Assembly (NCBI GenBank): GCA_020638735.1
Contig: JACKHZ010000010.1
Span: 310,001 to 374,000 of the forward strand
Origin: Planctomycetota bacterium
Lineage (GTDB): Bacteria; Planctomycetota; UBA1135; UBA2386
Length of the DNA stretch: 64,000 nucleotides
Reading direction: 5' to 3'
Positions 1 to 8,108 of the stretch are shown in pieces. The position numbers were made by a program, and so were the translations under genes. Position 1 is the stretch's first letter; each line of letters opens with the position of its first letter. Below the pieces are notes generated by a model. That model was given only the letters and a program-made list of their open reading frames with translations. It was not told where the DNA came from and ran no database searches.

Positions 1-1424
1 CCGGCGCCGACCTCGACGGCGACGGCCGCGTCGACGTGGTCGCGGCCGGCGACGCCACGGTGCGCGTCTTCCGGCGGCTCGCCGGCGGCACGGTCGCCGC
101 GGACCTCGACGTCGTGGCGCAGCAGGTCGCGCTGCTCGACCTCGACGGGGACGCGTTCGCCGATCTGCAGCTGCGCACGGTCGACGGTCTGTCGTCGTTC
201 GTCAACGATCGCACCGGCGGCTTCGAAGCGCTCGCCGCGGCGGCGCTGCCTGGCACGCAGGACCTGGTCGCGACGGACCTCGACGACGACGGCGACGACG
301 AACTGCTGTTGCCGACCGCGACCTCGACCGCAGCGTTCTCCGGCAGCCTCGCCGGCACGCTCGGCGACTCGACGCTGGTGCCCGGCCAGGAGCTCGGCGC
401 CGACGCGGTCGGCGCCCAAGAGCTCGCGGACCTCGACGGCGACGCCCGCATCGACCGCGTCGTCGCGACCGCCGGTGGCGCGCAGGTCTGGTTCGGCAAC
501 GGCGACGGCACGTTCACGGTCGGCACGACCTTCGGCGGCAGCCAGCCGAGCGCGATCGCGATCGGCGATCTCGACGGCGACGGCGCGCCGGACTGCGTGC
601 TCGGCTTCGACGGCAACGGCGTGGTGTTCTTGAACGACGGCGCTGGACAGTTCGCGGCCGACGCGACGTTCGCCGCCGGCTCTTCGGTGCGCTCGCTGGC
701 GCTGACCGACTTCGAGCCGGACGGTGACCTCGACGTGTTCGTCGGCAACGACGGCCAGAACCAGCTGTTCGTCAACACGCCGGGCGCCGGCACGATCACG
801 CTGACCGAGAACCAGGACGCGTTCCTCGGCCTCCTGCCCCAGGCGCAGGGCAACACGACCGTCGCCGTGATCGCCTGGGACTTCGATCGCGACGGCGACG
901 AGGACCTGGTGCTGGTCAACGGCAACGAGCTGGTCGGCCCGGAGGACACCTACGTGCTGCGCCGCAGCGGGACCGGCTACACGTTGAACCTGACGCTGCC
1001 GTCGCAGCTGCTGCGCACCGCGGCGACGGTGGGTGACGCCGACGGCGACGGTCGCCTCGACCTCGCGATCGCGCAGCTGTCGCCGGCCGGCAACGCGTCG
1101 ATCGTCTGGTTCCGCGGCCTCGCCACCAGCCTGTCGACGATCGGCACCAACGTCGCCACCGCCGGCCAGTTCTTCTCGCGCTCGCTGGTGCTCGCGGACC
1201 TCGACGGCGACCGCCGCGCCGACTTCGTGATCGGTGACGTCAGCGTCGCCAACCAGCCGCTGACGGTGCTGCGCCAGCAGGCTGACGGCAGCTTCGTGAC
1301 CGCGCAGGCCGAGCCGACGACGCGCTGCGAACGCTTCGCCGCCGCCGACCTCGACCGCGACGGCGACCTCGACGTGGTCACCGCCGAGTCGACGGGGCCG
1401 TCGCGCGTGCTCGCCAACCGCTGA
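1..1424 (+). CDS. FG-GAP/VCBS repeat protein, 3' part
   Basis: The reading frame is open to the left edge, so the N-terminus and any signal peptide lie outside the window. About 473 residues are visible. They consist almost entirely of FG-GAP/VCBS-type blades, each carrying a calcium-loop core of the form DLDGDGxxDxxx. About ten copies can be counted, spaced roughly 40-50 residues (for example GDLDGDGAPDCVL and ADLDRDGDLDVVT), giving a predicted secreted beta-propeller. It resembles the complete protein at 53349-55979 but ends directly after the last blade, without that protein's extra C-terminal domain. No enzymatic motif is seen; a surface, adhesion or matrix role is inferred from the family. 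Confidence 0.85.
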   Translation, partial: GADLDGDGRVDVVAAGDATVRVFRRLAGGTVAADLDVVAQQVALLDLDGDAFADLQLRTVDGLSSFVNDRTGGFEALAAAALPGTQDLVATDLDDDGDDELLLPTATSTAAFSGSLAGTLGDSTLVPGQELGADAVGAQELADLDGDARIDRVVATAGGAQVWFGNGDGTFTVGTTFGGSQPSAIAIGDLDGDGAPDCVLGFDGNGVVFLNDGAGQFAADATFAAGSSVRSLALTDFEPDGDLDVFVGNDGQNQLFVNTPGAGTITLTENQDAFLGLLPQAQGNTTVAVIAWDFDRDGDEDLVLVNGNELVGPEDTYVLRRSGTGYTLNLTLPSQLLRTAATVGDADGDGRLDLAIAQLSPAGNASIVWFRGLATSLSTIGTNVATAGQFFSRSLVLADLDGDRRADFVIGDVSVANQPLTVLRQQADGSFVTAQAEPTTRCERFAAADLDRDGDLDVVTAESTGPSRVLANR

Positions 1425-1436
1425 GCGCGGTCGGCG

Positions 1437-1826
1437 TCACATGCCCGCGGCCGTCTGCGGCTGGTGCCAGTCGAACGTGTACGGCCGCCAGACGCTGGCG
1501 CGGCTCATCGTGCCGAACTCCTCGCCGACCGTCAGCGCGCCGCTGATCGCGCTGATGTCGAGCGCGACGCCCTTGACGAAGCCGAACAGCGGGCCGCAGG
1601 CCACGCCGAGCGGGGCGGCGAAGATCGCGACGACCCAGGTGCTGGCGGCGTCGGGCCGCATCTTCTGCGTGCGCACGACCTCCTTCGGCAGGTCGACGAA
1701 CCCGGTGATCGGCGACGTCAAGGTGCAGGTGATCGTCGAGCAGCCGGCCAACGCGAGCAGCGACAAGGACAGGCACGCGAGGCGGGCCGGACGGACGAGG
1801 GGGCGCAGGGTGGGGGAGTCGCTCAT
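1437..1826 (-). CDS. Small predicted lipoprotein, unknown function
   Basis: About 129 residues. The N-terminus has charged residues, a hydrophobic stretch (LACLSLSLLALAGC) and a lipobox LAGC followed by Ser, so export and lipidation are predicted. The mature part has a second hydrophobic stretch (AAPLGVACGPLFGFVKGVA), suggesting membrane association. I do not recognise the family. An ATG two codons upstream (1832) is an equally possible start, and neither has a Shine-Dalgarno sequence. A TATGCT hexamer at 1879-1884 on this strand could be its own -10 element. It is convergent with the FG-GAP gene, with only 12 nt between stop codons. Confidence 0.7.
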   Translation of the reverse strand: MSDSPTLRPLVRPARLACLSLSLLALAGCSTITCTLTSPITGFVDLPKEVVRTQKMRPDAASTWVVAIFAAPLGVACGPLFGFVKGVALDISAISGALTVGEEFGTMSRASVWRPYTFDWHQPQTAAGM

Positions 1827-1965
1827 GAGCATGTCGAGGGGGTCGGGCGCGGGTGACGTGCCGTTCGCACGCGCCGCGAGCATAGCCACGCGGCCGGCTC
1901 CCGCGGCAGCGGCAGCCGGAGAAGCTGCGCCTCGTCGCGACCCGGCGGGCTGCGGCGCGCCGGCG

Positions 1966-2586
1966 TCAGGCCCCGGCTGCCAGCACGGCCGGCAGCTGCG
2001 CGACCAGCGCGCGCAGCGCCTTGCCGCGGTGACTGAGGCGGTCCTTGGTCCCGGCGTCGAGCGCGGCGAAGGTGCGGGTCGGGTCGCCGTCGAACTCGGT
2101 CGGCACGAAGATCGGATCGTAGCCGAAGCCGCCTTCGCCAGCCGGTGCGGTGAGCAGCGTGCCCGTGCAGCGCTGTTCGATGGCCGCCCGCACGCTGCCG
2201 TCCGGGCCGCAGACGCAGATGCTGCAGACGAAGTGCGCGGTGCGTCGCGGGGCCGGCACGTCGCGCAGTTCGTCGAGCAGGTGCAGCAGCCGCCCGCGGT
2301 CGTCGAGGCCTGGGCCGCCGTAACGCGCCGACAGCACGCCGGGGCGGCCGTCGAGCGCATCCACGCACAGGCCGCTGTCGTCGCCGAGCGCGACCGCGCC
2401 GGCCATCGTCGCCAGCAGCTCGGCCTTCTTGCGCGCGTTGCCGGCGAAGTCGGGTTGGTCCTCGACCGGCTCGAACGGCGCGCGCAGCTGGTCCGGCGTG
2501 CACAGCGTCACGCCGAGCGGCTCCAGCAGACGCAGCAGCTCGTTGCGCTTCTTCTGGTTGTTGGACGCGATCCAGAGCTCGGGCAT
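1966..2586 (-). CDS. rdgB: XTP/dITP diphosphatase (RdgB/HAM1 family)
   Basis: 206 residues, the normal length for the family that hydrolyses non-canonical purine nucleoside triphosphates (dITP, XTP) to monophosphates, cleaning the nucleotide pool. Family hallmarks are present in order: an N-terminal ASNNQKKRNEL (the SxNxxK nucleotide-binding motif), FAGNARKKAE, ALGDDSGLCVDALDGRPGVLSARYGG (the DDSGL metal-binding segment), GFGYDPIFVP, and SHRGKALRAL near the end. The ATG at 2586 gives a start directly ahead of the conserved beta strand. It lies 20 nt downstream of rph, and the rph-rdgB pairing is common in bacteria, so co-transcription is likely. Confidence 0.95.
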   Translation of the reverse strand: MPELWIASNNQKKRNELLRLLEPLGVTLCTPDQLRAPFEPVEDQPDFAGNARKKAELLATMAGAVALGDDSGLCVDALDGRPGVLSARYGGPGLDDRGRLLHLLDELRDVPAPRRTAHFVCSICVCGPDGSVRAAIEQRCTGTLLTAPAGEGGFGYDPIFVPTEFDGDPTRTFAALDAGTKDRLSHRGKALRALVAQLPAVLAAGA

Positions 2587-2606
2587 CGGCGTGGCGCTTG
2601 CGCGGA

Positions 2607-3329
2607 TCAGAGCCCCAGGGCCTTGCGCTGCAGCTCGTCGACCTGCACGCAGGCCTTCTGGCCGAGCGCGATCATCTGCTGGAACTGCTCGAGCGCGAAC
2701 GGCTGCTTCTCGGCCGCGCCCTGCACCTCGATCAGCTTGCCGTTGCTGGCGCAGATGACGTTGAGGTCGGCGTCGGCGGAGCTGTCCTCCTGGTAGTCGA
2801 GGTCGATCAGCGGCTCGCCGTTGACGAGGCCGACCGAGATCGCCGCCACCATGCCGCGCAGCGGCCACTTCGGCAGCTGCTTCTGCTCCTCCATGTAGAG
2901 CAGCGCGTCGTAGAGCGCGACCACCGCGCCGTTGATCGCCGTCGTGCGCGTGCCGCCGTCGGCCTGCAGCACGTCGCAGTCGACCCACAGCGTGCACTCC
3001 GGCAGCATGGTCAGGTCGATCGCGCAGCGCAGCGCGCGGCCGACCAGGCGCTGGATCTCCTGCGTGCGGCCGTCCAGCGGGCGGCCGGTGCGGCCGTCGC
3101 GCGGCTTGCGCGGCTGCCCGGCGTTGGGCAGCATCGAGTACTCCGCGGTCAGCCAGCCGCCGTTGTGGCGGTTGTACATCCAGTTCGGCACCGAGTCCTG
3201 CACGCCCACCGTGCACAGCACCTTGGTGCGGCCGCACTCGGCCAGCACGGAGCCCGGCAGATCGGTGAACGAACGGGTGAACTTGATCGGGCGGAACGCG
3301 TCCGCCGCGCGGTTGTCTTTGCGGGCCAG
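2607..3329 (-). CDS. rph: Ribonuclease PH, initiated at a CTG codon
   Basis: 240 residues from CTG 3329, matching the usual 238-245 of RNase PH, the phosphorolytic 3'-5' exoribonuclease that trims tRNA 3' ends. The N-terminus reads RKDNRAADAFRPIKFTR, the family hallmark, followed by GSVLAECGRTKVLCTV and the GRTGRPLDGRTQEIQRLVGR phosphate-binding region. No ATG, GTG or TTG exists between the upstream in-frame TAG (3366-3368) and GTG 3248, and starting at 3248 would remove the conserved first 27 residues. A Shine-Dalgarno AGGAG (3336-3340) sits six bases before CTG 3329, so CTG is the best start. It lies between the degenerate kinase gene and rdgB. Confidence 0.93.
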   Translation of the reverse strand: MARKDNRAADAFRPIKFTRSFTDLPGSVLAECGRTKVLCTVGVQDSVPNWMYNRHNGGWLTAEYSMLPNAGQPRKPRDGRTGRPLDGRTQEIQRLVGRALRCAIDLTMLPECTLWVDCDVLQADGGTRTTAINGAVVALYDALLYMEEQKQLPKWPLRGMVAAISVGLVNGEPLIDLDYQEDSSADADLNVICASNGKLIEVQGAAEKQPFALEQFQQMIALGQKACVQVDELQRKALGL

Positions 3330-3335
3330 GGTCGT

Positions 3336-3340
3336 CTCCT
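3336..3340 (-). promoter_or_regulatory. Ribosome binding site fixing the rph CTG start
   Basis: AGGAG on the minus strand, spaced 6 nt (ACGACC) from CTG 3327-3329. Clear Shine-Dalgarno sequences are uncommon in this window, so its placement is informative and supports the non-standard start codon. Confidence 0.75.
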
Positions 3341-3365
3341 GTCGGGGTCTGGAGGGCCCCCCAAC

Positions 3366-4670
3366 CTAACCCGCGGTCAGGATCGTGGCGAGCTTGCGGC
3401 GCAGTTCCTGGACCCCGAACGGCTTCTGCAGCCAGAACAGCCGCGGCCACGCCTCGCTGGGCGCCGCGGGCCGTTGCGTCACGAGGCAGATCTTCAGGGT
3501 CGGCGCGTGGGTGCGGATCGCCTCGGCGAGCGACGCGCCGTCCTCCAGCTGGTGCGGGTCGTCGACGATCAGCAGTTCGAAGCGGTCCGGCGTGGCCTGG
3601 AGGAACGTGTGCGCCGAGGCGCCGTCGGCGCAGGTGAACACGGCGCGGCCGCTCGCCTTCAGCTCGCGCGCCAGCACGGCGCGCAAGGATGGATCCGACT
3701 CGAGCACCAGCGCGCCGCCGTAGTCGTGCCGCTCCGTGTCGTCGGCGGTTCGTGAGTCGACGGCGGCGCCCGCGGGCGCGGCGAAGTCGGCGGCGACCGC
3801 CATCGGCAGCCGCACGACCGCGCGCGCCGACCGGCCCGGCAGGTGCGTCAGCGTCAGCTCGCCGCCATACGTCGTGATGAGATGGTTGGCCGCCTCGAGA
3901 TCGAGCGTGAACAGGCTGTCGGCGAGCACTTCGCCGGCGCTGCGGTGCGGGTCGGTCACCCACTCCAGCATCATCTCGAGCTGCACCGACGGCACCTCGG
4001 TGGCGAACGAGCGCTCGACGACGAACGACAGGCGCGTCGCGCCGCGCTCGGCGCGCAGCAGCGCGCTGGCGAGGAACAGCAGCGCGTCGCGGACCGCGTC
4101 GGGGTGCGCGGCGAGCAGCGGCAGCGAGGACGGCGGGTCCCAGTGCAGTTCGAGCCCGAGCTGCATCTGCGGCAGTTCGTCGGCGAGGCCTGCGAGCAGC
4201 TCGCGCACGTCGGTGGTGCCGCTCTGCTGCGCGCGGCCGCGGCCGAACGCGACCAACTTGCCGTGCAGGCGGCGCAGGCGCGTCACCGACGCCAGCATCG
4301 CCTCCGCGGCGTCCGGCAGCTGCGTGCGGGTCGGCGCGGCCTCGATCAGGTGGTGCGCGCGCCCCTCGACGCCCGAGACCAGGCTGGCGAGCTCGTCGGC
4401 GAGCGACATCGCCATGCGCTGTGCGTCGGGCGGCACGACCGCCTGCACGCGCAGTTCGCGCGCGGCCTCGTGCTGGTCGCTCGCGAGCGGCGCAGGCGGC
4501 GGCGTCGCGGTCATCGTCGGCGGCGGGGCCGCCGGCGGGGTCGCCACCGCCACGCGGCGTCGCCAAGGCCGCAGCGCGACGGTGGCGAGCGCGAAGCCGA
4601 CGACGGTCCAGAGCAGTTCGTTCACGGCGTGGCGGAGGGCGGAGAGGCGGAGCGGGCGGAGCCGCGCCAC
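3366..4670 (-). CDS. Membrane-anchored degenerate histidine kinase fused to a receiver domain
   Basis: 434 residues from GTG 4670 (a GTG at 4625 is an alternative). Residues 15-33 form one transmembrane helix. Residues 84-290 align by eye with a histidine-kinase DHp/ATPase core, but the H-box reads LADELASLVSG where AHDFNNLLTG is normal, putting Asp92 in place of the phospho-accepting His. The N-box Asn and the Gly boxes are also absent. Residues 318-432 form a receiver-like domain with LIVDD (Asp370 at the phospho-acceptor position) and LQKPF (Lys416). Autokinase activity is therefore unlikely. It may act as an allosteric or phospho-sink protein. It precedes rph by 36 nt in the same reading frame. 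Confidence 0.75.
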   Translation of the reverse strand: MARLRPLRLSALRHAVNELLWTVVGFALATVALRPWRRRVAVATPPAAPPPTMTATPPPAPLASDQHEAARELRVQAVVPPDAQRMAMSLADELASLVSGVEGRAHHLIEAAPTRTQLPDAAEAMLASVTRLRRLHGKLVAFGRGRAQQSGTTDVRELLAGLADELPQMQLGLELHWDPPSSLPLLAAHPDAVRDALLFLASALLRAERGATRLSFVVERSFATEVPSVQLEMMLEWVTDPHRSAGEVLADSLFTLDLEAANHLITTYGGELTLTHLPGRSARAVVRLPMAVAADFAAPAGAAVDSRTADDTERHDYGGALVLESDPSLRAVLARELKASGRAVFTCADGASAHTFLQATPDRFELLIVDDPHQLEDGASLAEAIRTHAPTLKICLVTQRPAAPSEAWPRLFWLQKPFGVQELRRKLATILTAG

Positions 4671-4731
4671 GCTAGCGAGACCCGCGGCCGCCGTCGAGTG
4701 GTCCTTCGCGGGCCGCGACGCGCGGGCGCGG

Positions 4732-5733
4732 TCAGCGGATTTCGCTTGCGACGCCGAACCGGAAGTCGTGCGTCAACGGTCGCTGGCACGCCGCGTCGGG
4801 CACCTCGACCAGCTCGTCGTCGACGCGCAGCGCGGCACACGAGCGCACCAGCGTGTCGGCGACGAAGCCGCCGCGATCGTTCCGGACCAGCTCGCGCACC
4901 GGCGTGCACCGGTGCTGCACGAGCTCGGGCGCGACGCCGAGCACGCGCGTGCGCAGCCGCCAGCCGATCGGGCCGATGCCGAGCGCGATCGAAACGCGCA
5001 GCGAGCGCTCCTCCGCCGCGCCGCGCAGCGTCAGCCGGCACGGCCAGCCGATCGGGCCGCGGCCGAGGCGGCCCTCGAGCACCAGCTCGGTGGCGTGCTT
5101 CGCCTCGCGCAGCGCCACCGGCTGCAGGAACTGCGCGGAGAACAGCCGGGCGCGTTCGTCCGGCGCGGCGACGAAGCCGTCGAGGTCGCCGTGGTCGCGG
5201 CGGGCCTCGAACCACAGGCAGTTCTCGCTGTGCGCCTCGTGCTCGCGATCGACGAACAGCAGGCCGCCCTTGCGGGTGAAGCGCGCGCGCGCGCCGCCCG
5301 ACGCGATCAGCACGTCCTTGCGGCGGCGCAGCTGCTTGCCGGTGGTCAGCGCGCAGGTGTCGTCGTCGAGCGCGGCGAACGACGCCGGCGTCGACGCCGC
5401 GTCTGTTTCGCCGGCCAGCGCGATCGCCTCCTCGAGCCGCACCGCGAAGCCGCGCGCGACGCCGTCACGCACCGTGCCGGCCCACAGGTCGGGGTGCTCC
5501 TCCGGCGCCAGCGGGGCGAGGTGCTCGCGCGCCGCCGTCGCGCGCGCGGCGGCGCGCAGCGCGAGCCACTGCAGCTGCTTCTGGTCGATGCGGGCGTCGG
5601 CGCTGCCCGCGCCCGGCGCGGCGACGGTGGCCGCGTCGCGCGGCGGGACCGCACCCGGGGCCCCAGACGAACTCATCAGCTCGTGCAGGGTCGCCGCCAG
5701 GCGGTCTCGGTGCGAGTTCGGAGCGCCGGGCAT
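4732..5733 (-). CDS. Hypothetical protein
   Basis: 333 residues from ATG 5733. No signal peptide or membrane helix. The first 60 residues are rich in Ala/Pro/Gly, followed by a mixed alpha/beta region with basic patches such as GKQLRRRKD and near-identical segments GRGPIGWPCRL and GIGPIGWRLR about 35 residues apart, suggesting an internal repeat in a beta-rich fold. I recognise no family or catalytic motif. It is divergent from the glycosyltransferase gene (88 bp apart) and upstream of the degenerate kinase-rph-rdgB group, with 61 nt to the next gene. Real coding is supported by unbroken frame, start context and gene spacing. Confidence 0.6.
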   Translation of the reverse strand: MPGAPNSHRDRLAATLHELMSSSGAPGAVPPRDAATVAAPGAGSADARIDQKQLQWLALRAAARATAAREHLAPLAPEEHPDLWAGTVRDGVARGFAVRLEEAIALAGETDAASTPASFAALDDDTCALTTGKQLRRRKDVLIASGGARARFTRKGGLLFVDREHEAHSENCLWFEARRDHGDLDGFVAAPDERARLFSAQFLQPVALREAKHATELVLEGRLGRGPIGWPCRLTLRGAAEERSLRVSIALGIGPIGWRLRTRVLGVAPELVQHRCTPVRELVRNDRGGFVADTLVRSCAALRVDDELVEVPDAACQRPLTHDFRFGVASEIR

Positions 5734-5821
5734 CGCGCGATCTTGGCGCGCTCTTGCTCGTGTTGCCACAGCGTCGTGTTCGCTTTCAGCCCCGCGGCGC
5801 AACTGCCGATGAGAAGGCGTC

Positions 5822-8074
5822 ATGAACCACGTCCGCATCCACGGCGACCCCTTCGGTGACGGTCCCTCGGCCGGGCAGCTGCGCAGCTTCCTGCGCGCGG
5901 CGGTGGCGGGAGGCCTGCGCTGCGGGCTGTCGCTGTCCGGCGTGCGGCGGCGCGCGCCGGCGCCGGGCGAGACGCGGGTGCCGCTGTCGGACGGCGTGCA
6001 GCAGTGGGAGGTGGGCACCAACCTGCCCCCGCCCGAGCTGGCGATGCTGGCGCGCGCTGCCGGCGAAGCGGTCGCGGCGACCGCGCCGGTGATGGTGTTC
6101 GGCGACGACCCGGACGTGGCGGCGCAGGTCGGCCTCGAGTGGCGCGACGCGTGCGCGGTGATCGTCGTCGGCGCATCGCAGACGGCGGCGGAGGTGGTCA
6201 CGCGGGTGCGCGCCGAGCTGCGCTGGGCGGGCGCCGAGACGCCGGCCGGGGCGCTGCGCGAAGAGGAACTCCAGGGCTGGCTCGCGCTGCCGGCGCCGTC
6301 GACGGGCGGGCCGTTCGTGCACTGCGCCAGCGACGTGTTCGCCGGCGGCACGGACCTGCTGGTCGACGTCTGGGCCGAGCGCTTCGCCGCCGCGGGGCAC
6401 GGGCTGCGCCTGGTGCTGCCGGGCGCCTCTGGCGACGTCGTGCAGGCGCTGCGCGAACGGGCCGTCGTGCACGGCGCGGCGCTCGAGGTGCTGGTCGAGG
6501 CGTTCGCGCCGCGCCACGTCGCCGACGCCGTCGGTGTGGTGCTGCCGTGTCGCCTCGGCAGCGAGCTGCAGCCGTTGGTTCAGGCGTTGGCCAGCGCGCG
6601 GCCGGTGATCGCGGCGCGGTTCGCGGCGACGGCGAGGGTGCTCGAAGGTCGCGGCGTCGCGCTGCCGATCGGCGGGCGCAACCTCGACGGCGACGCCGGC
6701 CGCGGCGCCTACTTCGCGCCCGATCCGCGGGCGATCGCCGCGGCGATGCGGCGGGTGGTCGAAGACCCTGCGTCGCCGTCGCTCGGCGCGCGCGGGCGTC
6801 GTCACGCCGTCGCCGAGTGTGTCGCAGCGCGGCCGGGCCGCCCGGCCGCCGCGTTGCCGGCGCTCGGCGACAAGCGGCCGACCGTCGTGCTCGAGGCGCC
6901 GCTGCTGGAGACTTCGTCGAGCGCCGAGCTGACGCTGGCGACGGCGGCTGCCCTGCATCGCCGCGGTGACGTCGACGTCCGCCTCGTGCCGACGGCGCCG
7001 TTCCGCCACGACCTCGGCTGGCTGCGCGGACGCGCCCCCGAGCTGGTGCCGCTGCTGTGTCGCAATCCCGGCCGGCCGGACCTGTGGCTGTCCGCGGGCT
7101 GGCCGGTGCGCGCGGCGCGCCCCGACTGTCGCACCTGGGCGCTGCGCGTGGACTGGGAGTACGGCGCGCTGCCGGTCGAGCTGGCGCCGCACGTCACGCA
7201 GGAGGCCGACGCGGTGGTGGTGCACAGCGAGCACGTCTATCGCACGCTGACCGCCGCCGGTCGATCGATGCACGGCATCCACGTCGTGCCGCACGGCGTC
7301 GACGCGGCGATGCACGAGGACGCGCCGCCGCACGCGGCGATCACGCAGTGGAAGGGCGACCGCCCGGCGGTGTTGTTCTGCGGCGGCATGATCTGGCGCA
7401 AGGGGTTCGACGTGTTCCTGCGCGCCGCGCTCGAGGCGCGCGCCGGCGGCGCCGACTTCGTCTGCGTCGTCAAGAGCATCGGCGCGGCGCAGCACTACGG
7501 CGGCCAGCACCTCGGCGCGCTCGCCGAACGCTTCCAGCGCACGCCCGGCGCGCCGCCGCTGCTGGTGATCGACGAAGAGCTGTCGCGCGCGCAGCTGGCG
7601 TCCGTCTTCGCGGCCTGCGACGTGCTGCTGCACCCGTATCGCGGCGAAGGCTTCTGCATGCCGGTGCTCGAGGCGCGCGCCTGCGGGCTGCCGGTGCTGG
7701 CGACCCGGGGCGGCTCGACGACGTCGTTGATGCACGGCCCCGGCGCGCTGGAGATCCCGAGCGCGCAGCGTCCGGTCGAGCTCGGCGGCGTGCACGTCTC
7801 CCAGCCGTGGGTCCTCGAGCCGGACGCCGCGCAGGCGGCTGCGCAGCTGCGCAGCGTGCTGCACGACCTGCCGGCGTGGCGCCGTGCCGGCCGGCGCACG
7901 GCGCCCGCGGTGCGGACCGCGTTCTCCTGGGACGCCGCCGCCGCCGAGCTCGTGCGGCTGGCGGGTCGGGGCGTCGCCGCGCGGCGCGTCGACACGCCGG
8001 ATGGCGAGCCGGTGGTGACGATCGCGCCGCTGCCGCGCGTGGCCGTCGTACCGGGTTCTCTGGTCGGCACCTGA
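5822..8074 (+). CDS. Tandem GT-B glycosyltransferase (GT4-like, first domain degenerate)
   Basis: 750 residues, about twice the size of a GT4 enzyme. Residues about 350-720 form a complete GT4-like unit: HSEHVYRTL and VVPHGVD linker, LFCGGMIWRKGFDVFLRA, then the signature GEGFCMPVLEARACGLPVLAT with the E-x7-E pair near residue 609. Residues about 160-340 look like a second nucleotide-sugar-binding domain (VHCASDVFAGGTDLLVDVW), but the equivalent acidic segment reads GSELQPLVQALASARPVIAA, without the two glutamates, so it is probably inactive. Cytoplasmic. Role: transfer of a sugar during polysaccharide or glycolipid assembly, consistent with the sulfate activation and ABC export genes downstream. 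Confidence 0.82.
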   Translation: MNHVRIHGDPFGDGPSAGQLRSFLRAAVAGGLRCGLSLSGVRRRAPAPGETRVPLSDGVQQWEVGTNLPPPELAMLARAAGEAVAATAPVMVFGDDPDVAAQVGLEWRDACAVIVVGASQTAAEVVTRVRAELRWAGAETPAGALREEELQGWLALPAPSTGGPFVHCASDVFAGGTDLLVDVWAERFAAAGHGLRLVLPGASGDVVQALRERAVVHGAALEVLVEAFAPRHVADAVGVVLPCRLGSELQPLVQALASARPVIAARFAATARVLEGRGVALPIGGRNLDGDAGRGAYFAPDPRAIAAAMRRVVEDPASPSLGARGRRHAVAECVAARPGRPAAALPALGDKRPTVVLEAPLLETSSSAELTLATAAALHRRGDVDVRLVPTAPFRHDLGWLRGRAPELVPLLCRNPGRPDLWLSAGWPVRAARPDCRTWALRVDWEYGALPVELAPHVTQEADAVVVHSEHVYRTLTAAGRSMHGIHVVPHGVDAAMHEDAPPHAAITQWKGDRPAVLFCGGMIWRKGFDVFLRAALEARAGGADFVCVVKSIGAAQHYGGQHLGALAERFQRTPGAPPLLVIDEELSRAQLASVFAACDVLLHPYRGEGFCMPVLEARACGLPVLATRGGSTTSLMHGPGALEIPSAQRPVELGGVHVSQPWVLEPDAAQAAAQLRSVLHDLPAWRRAGRRTAPAVRTAFSWDAAAAELVRLAGRGVAARRVDTPDGEPVVTIAPLPRVAVVPGSLVGT

Positions 8075-8093
8075 GGCCGCCGCGTCGCGGTGC

Positions 8094-8099
8094 TACGTT
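8094..8099 (+). promoter_or_regulatory. Candidate -10 element of the SLC13 gene
   Basis: TACGTT in the context GCTACGTT, ending 9 nt before ATG 8109. A transcript initiating 6-7 nt after it would have only about 3 nt of leader. Part of a recurring TA-N3-T pattern in this window. No convincing -35 seen. Confidence 0.35.
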
Positions 8100-8108
8100 C
8101 GCAATCCG

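Noticed and set aside
5805..5812. GCCGATGA before the glycosyltransferase gene as another flagellar-type promoter
   Set aside because: No CTMAM-like box at the 21-nt distance; GCCGAT is frequent in this DNA.
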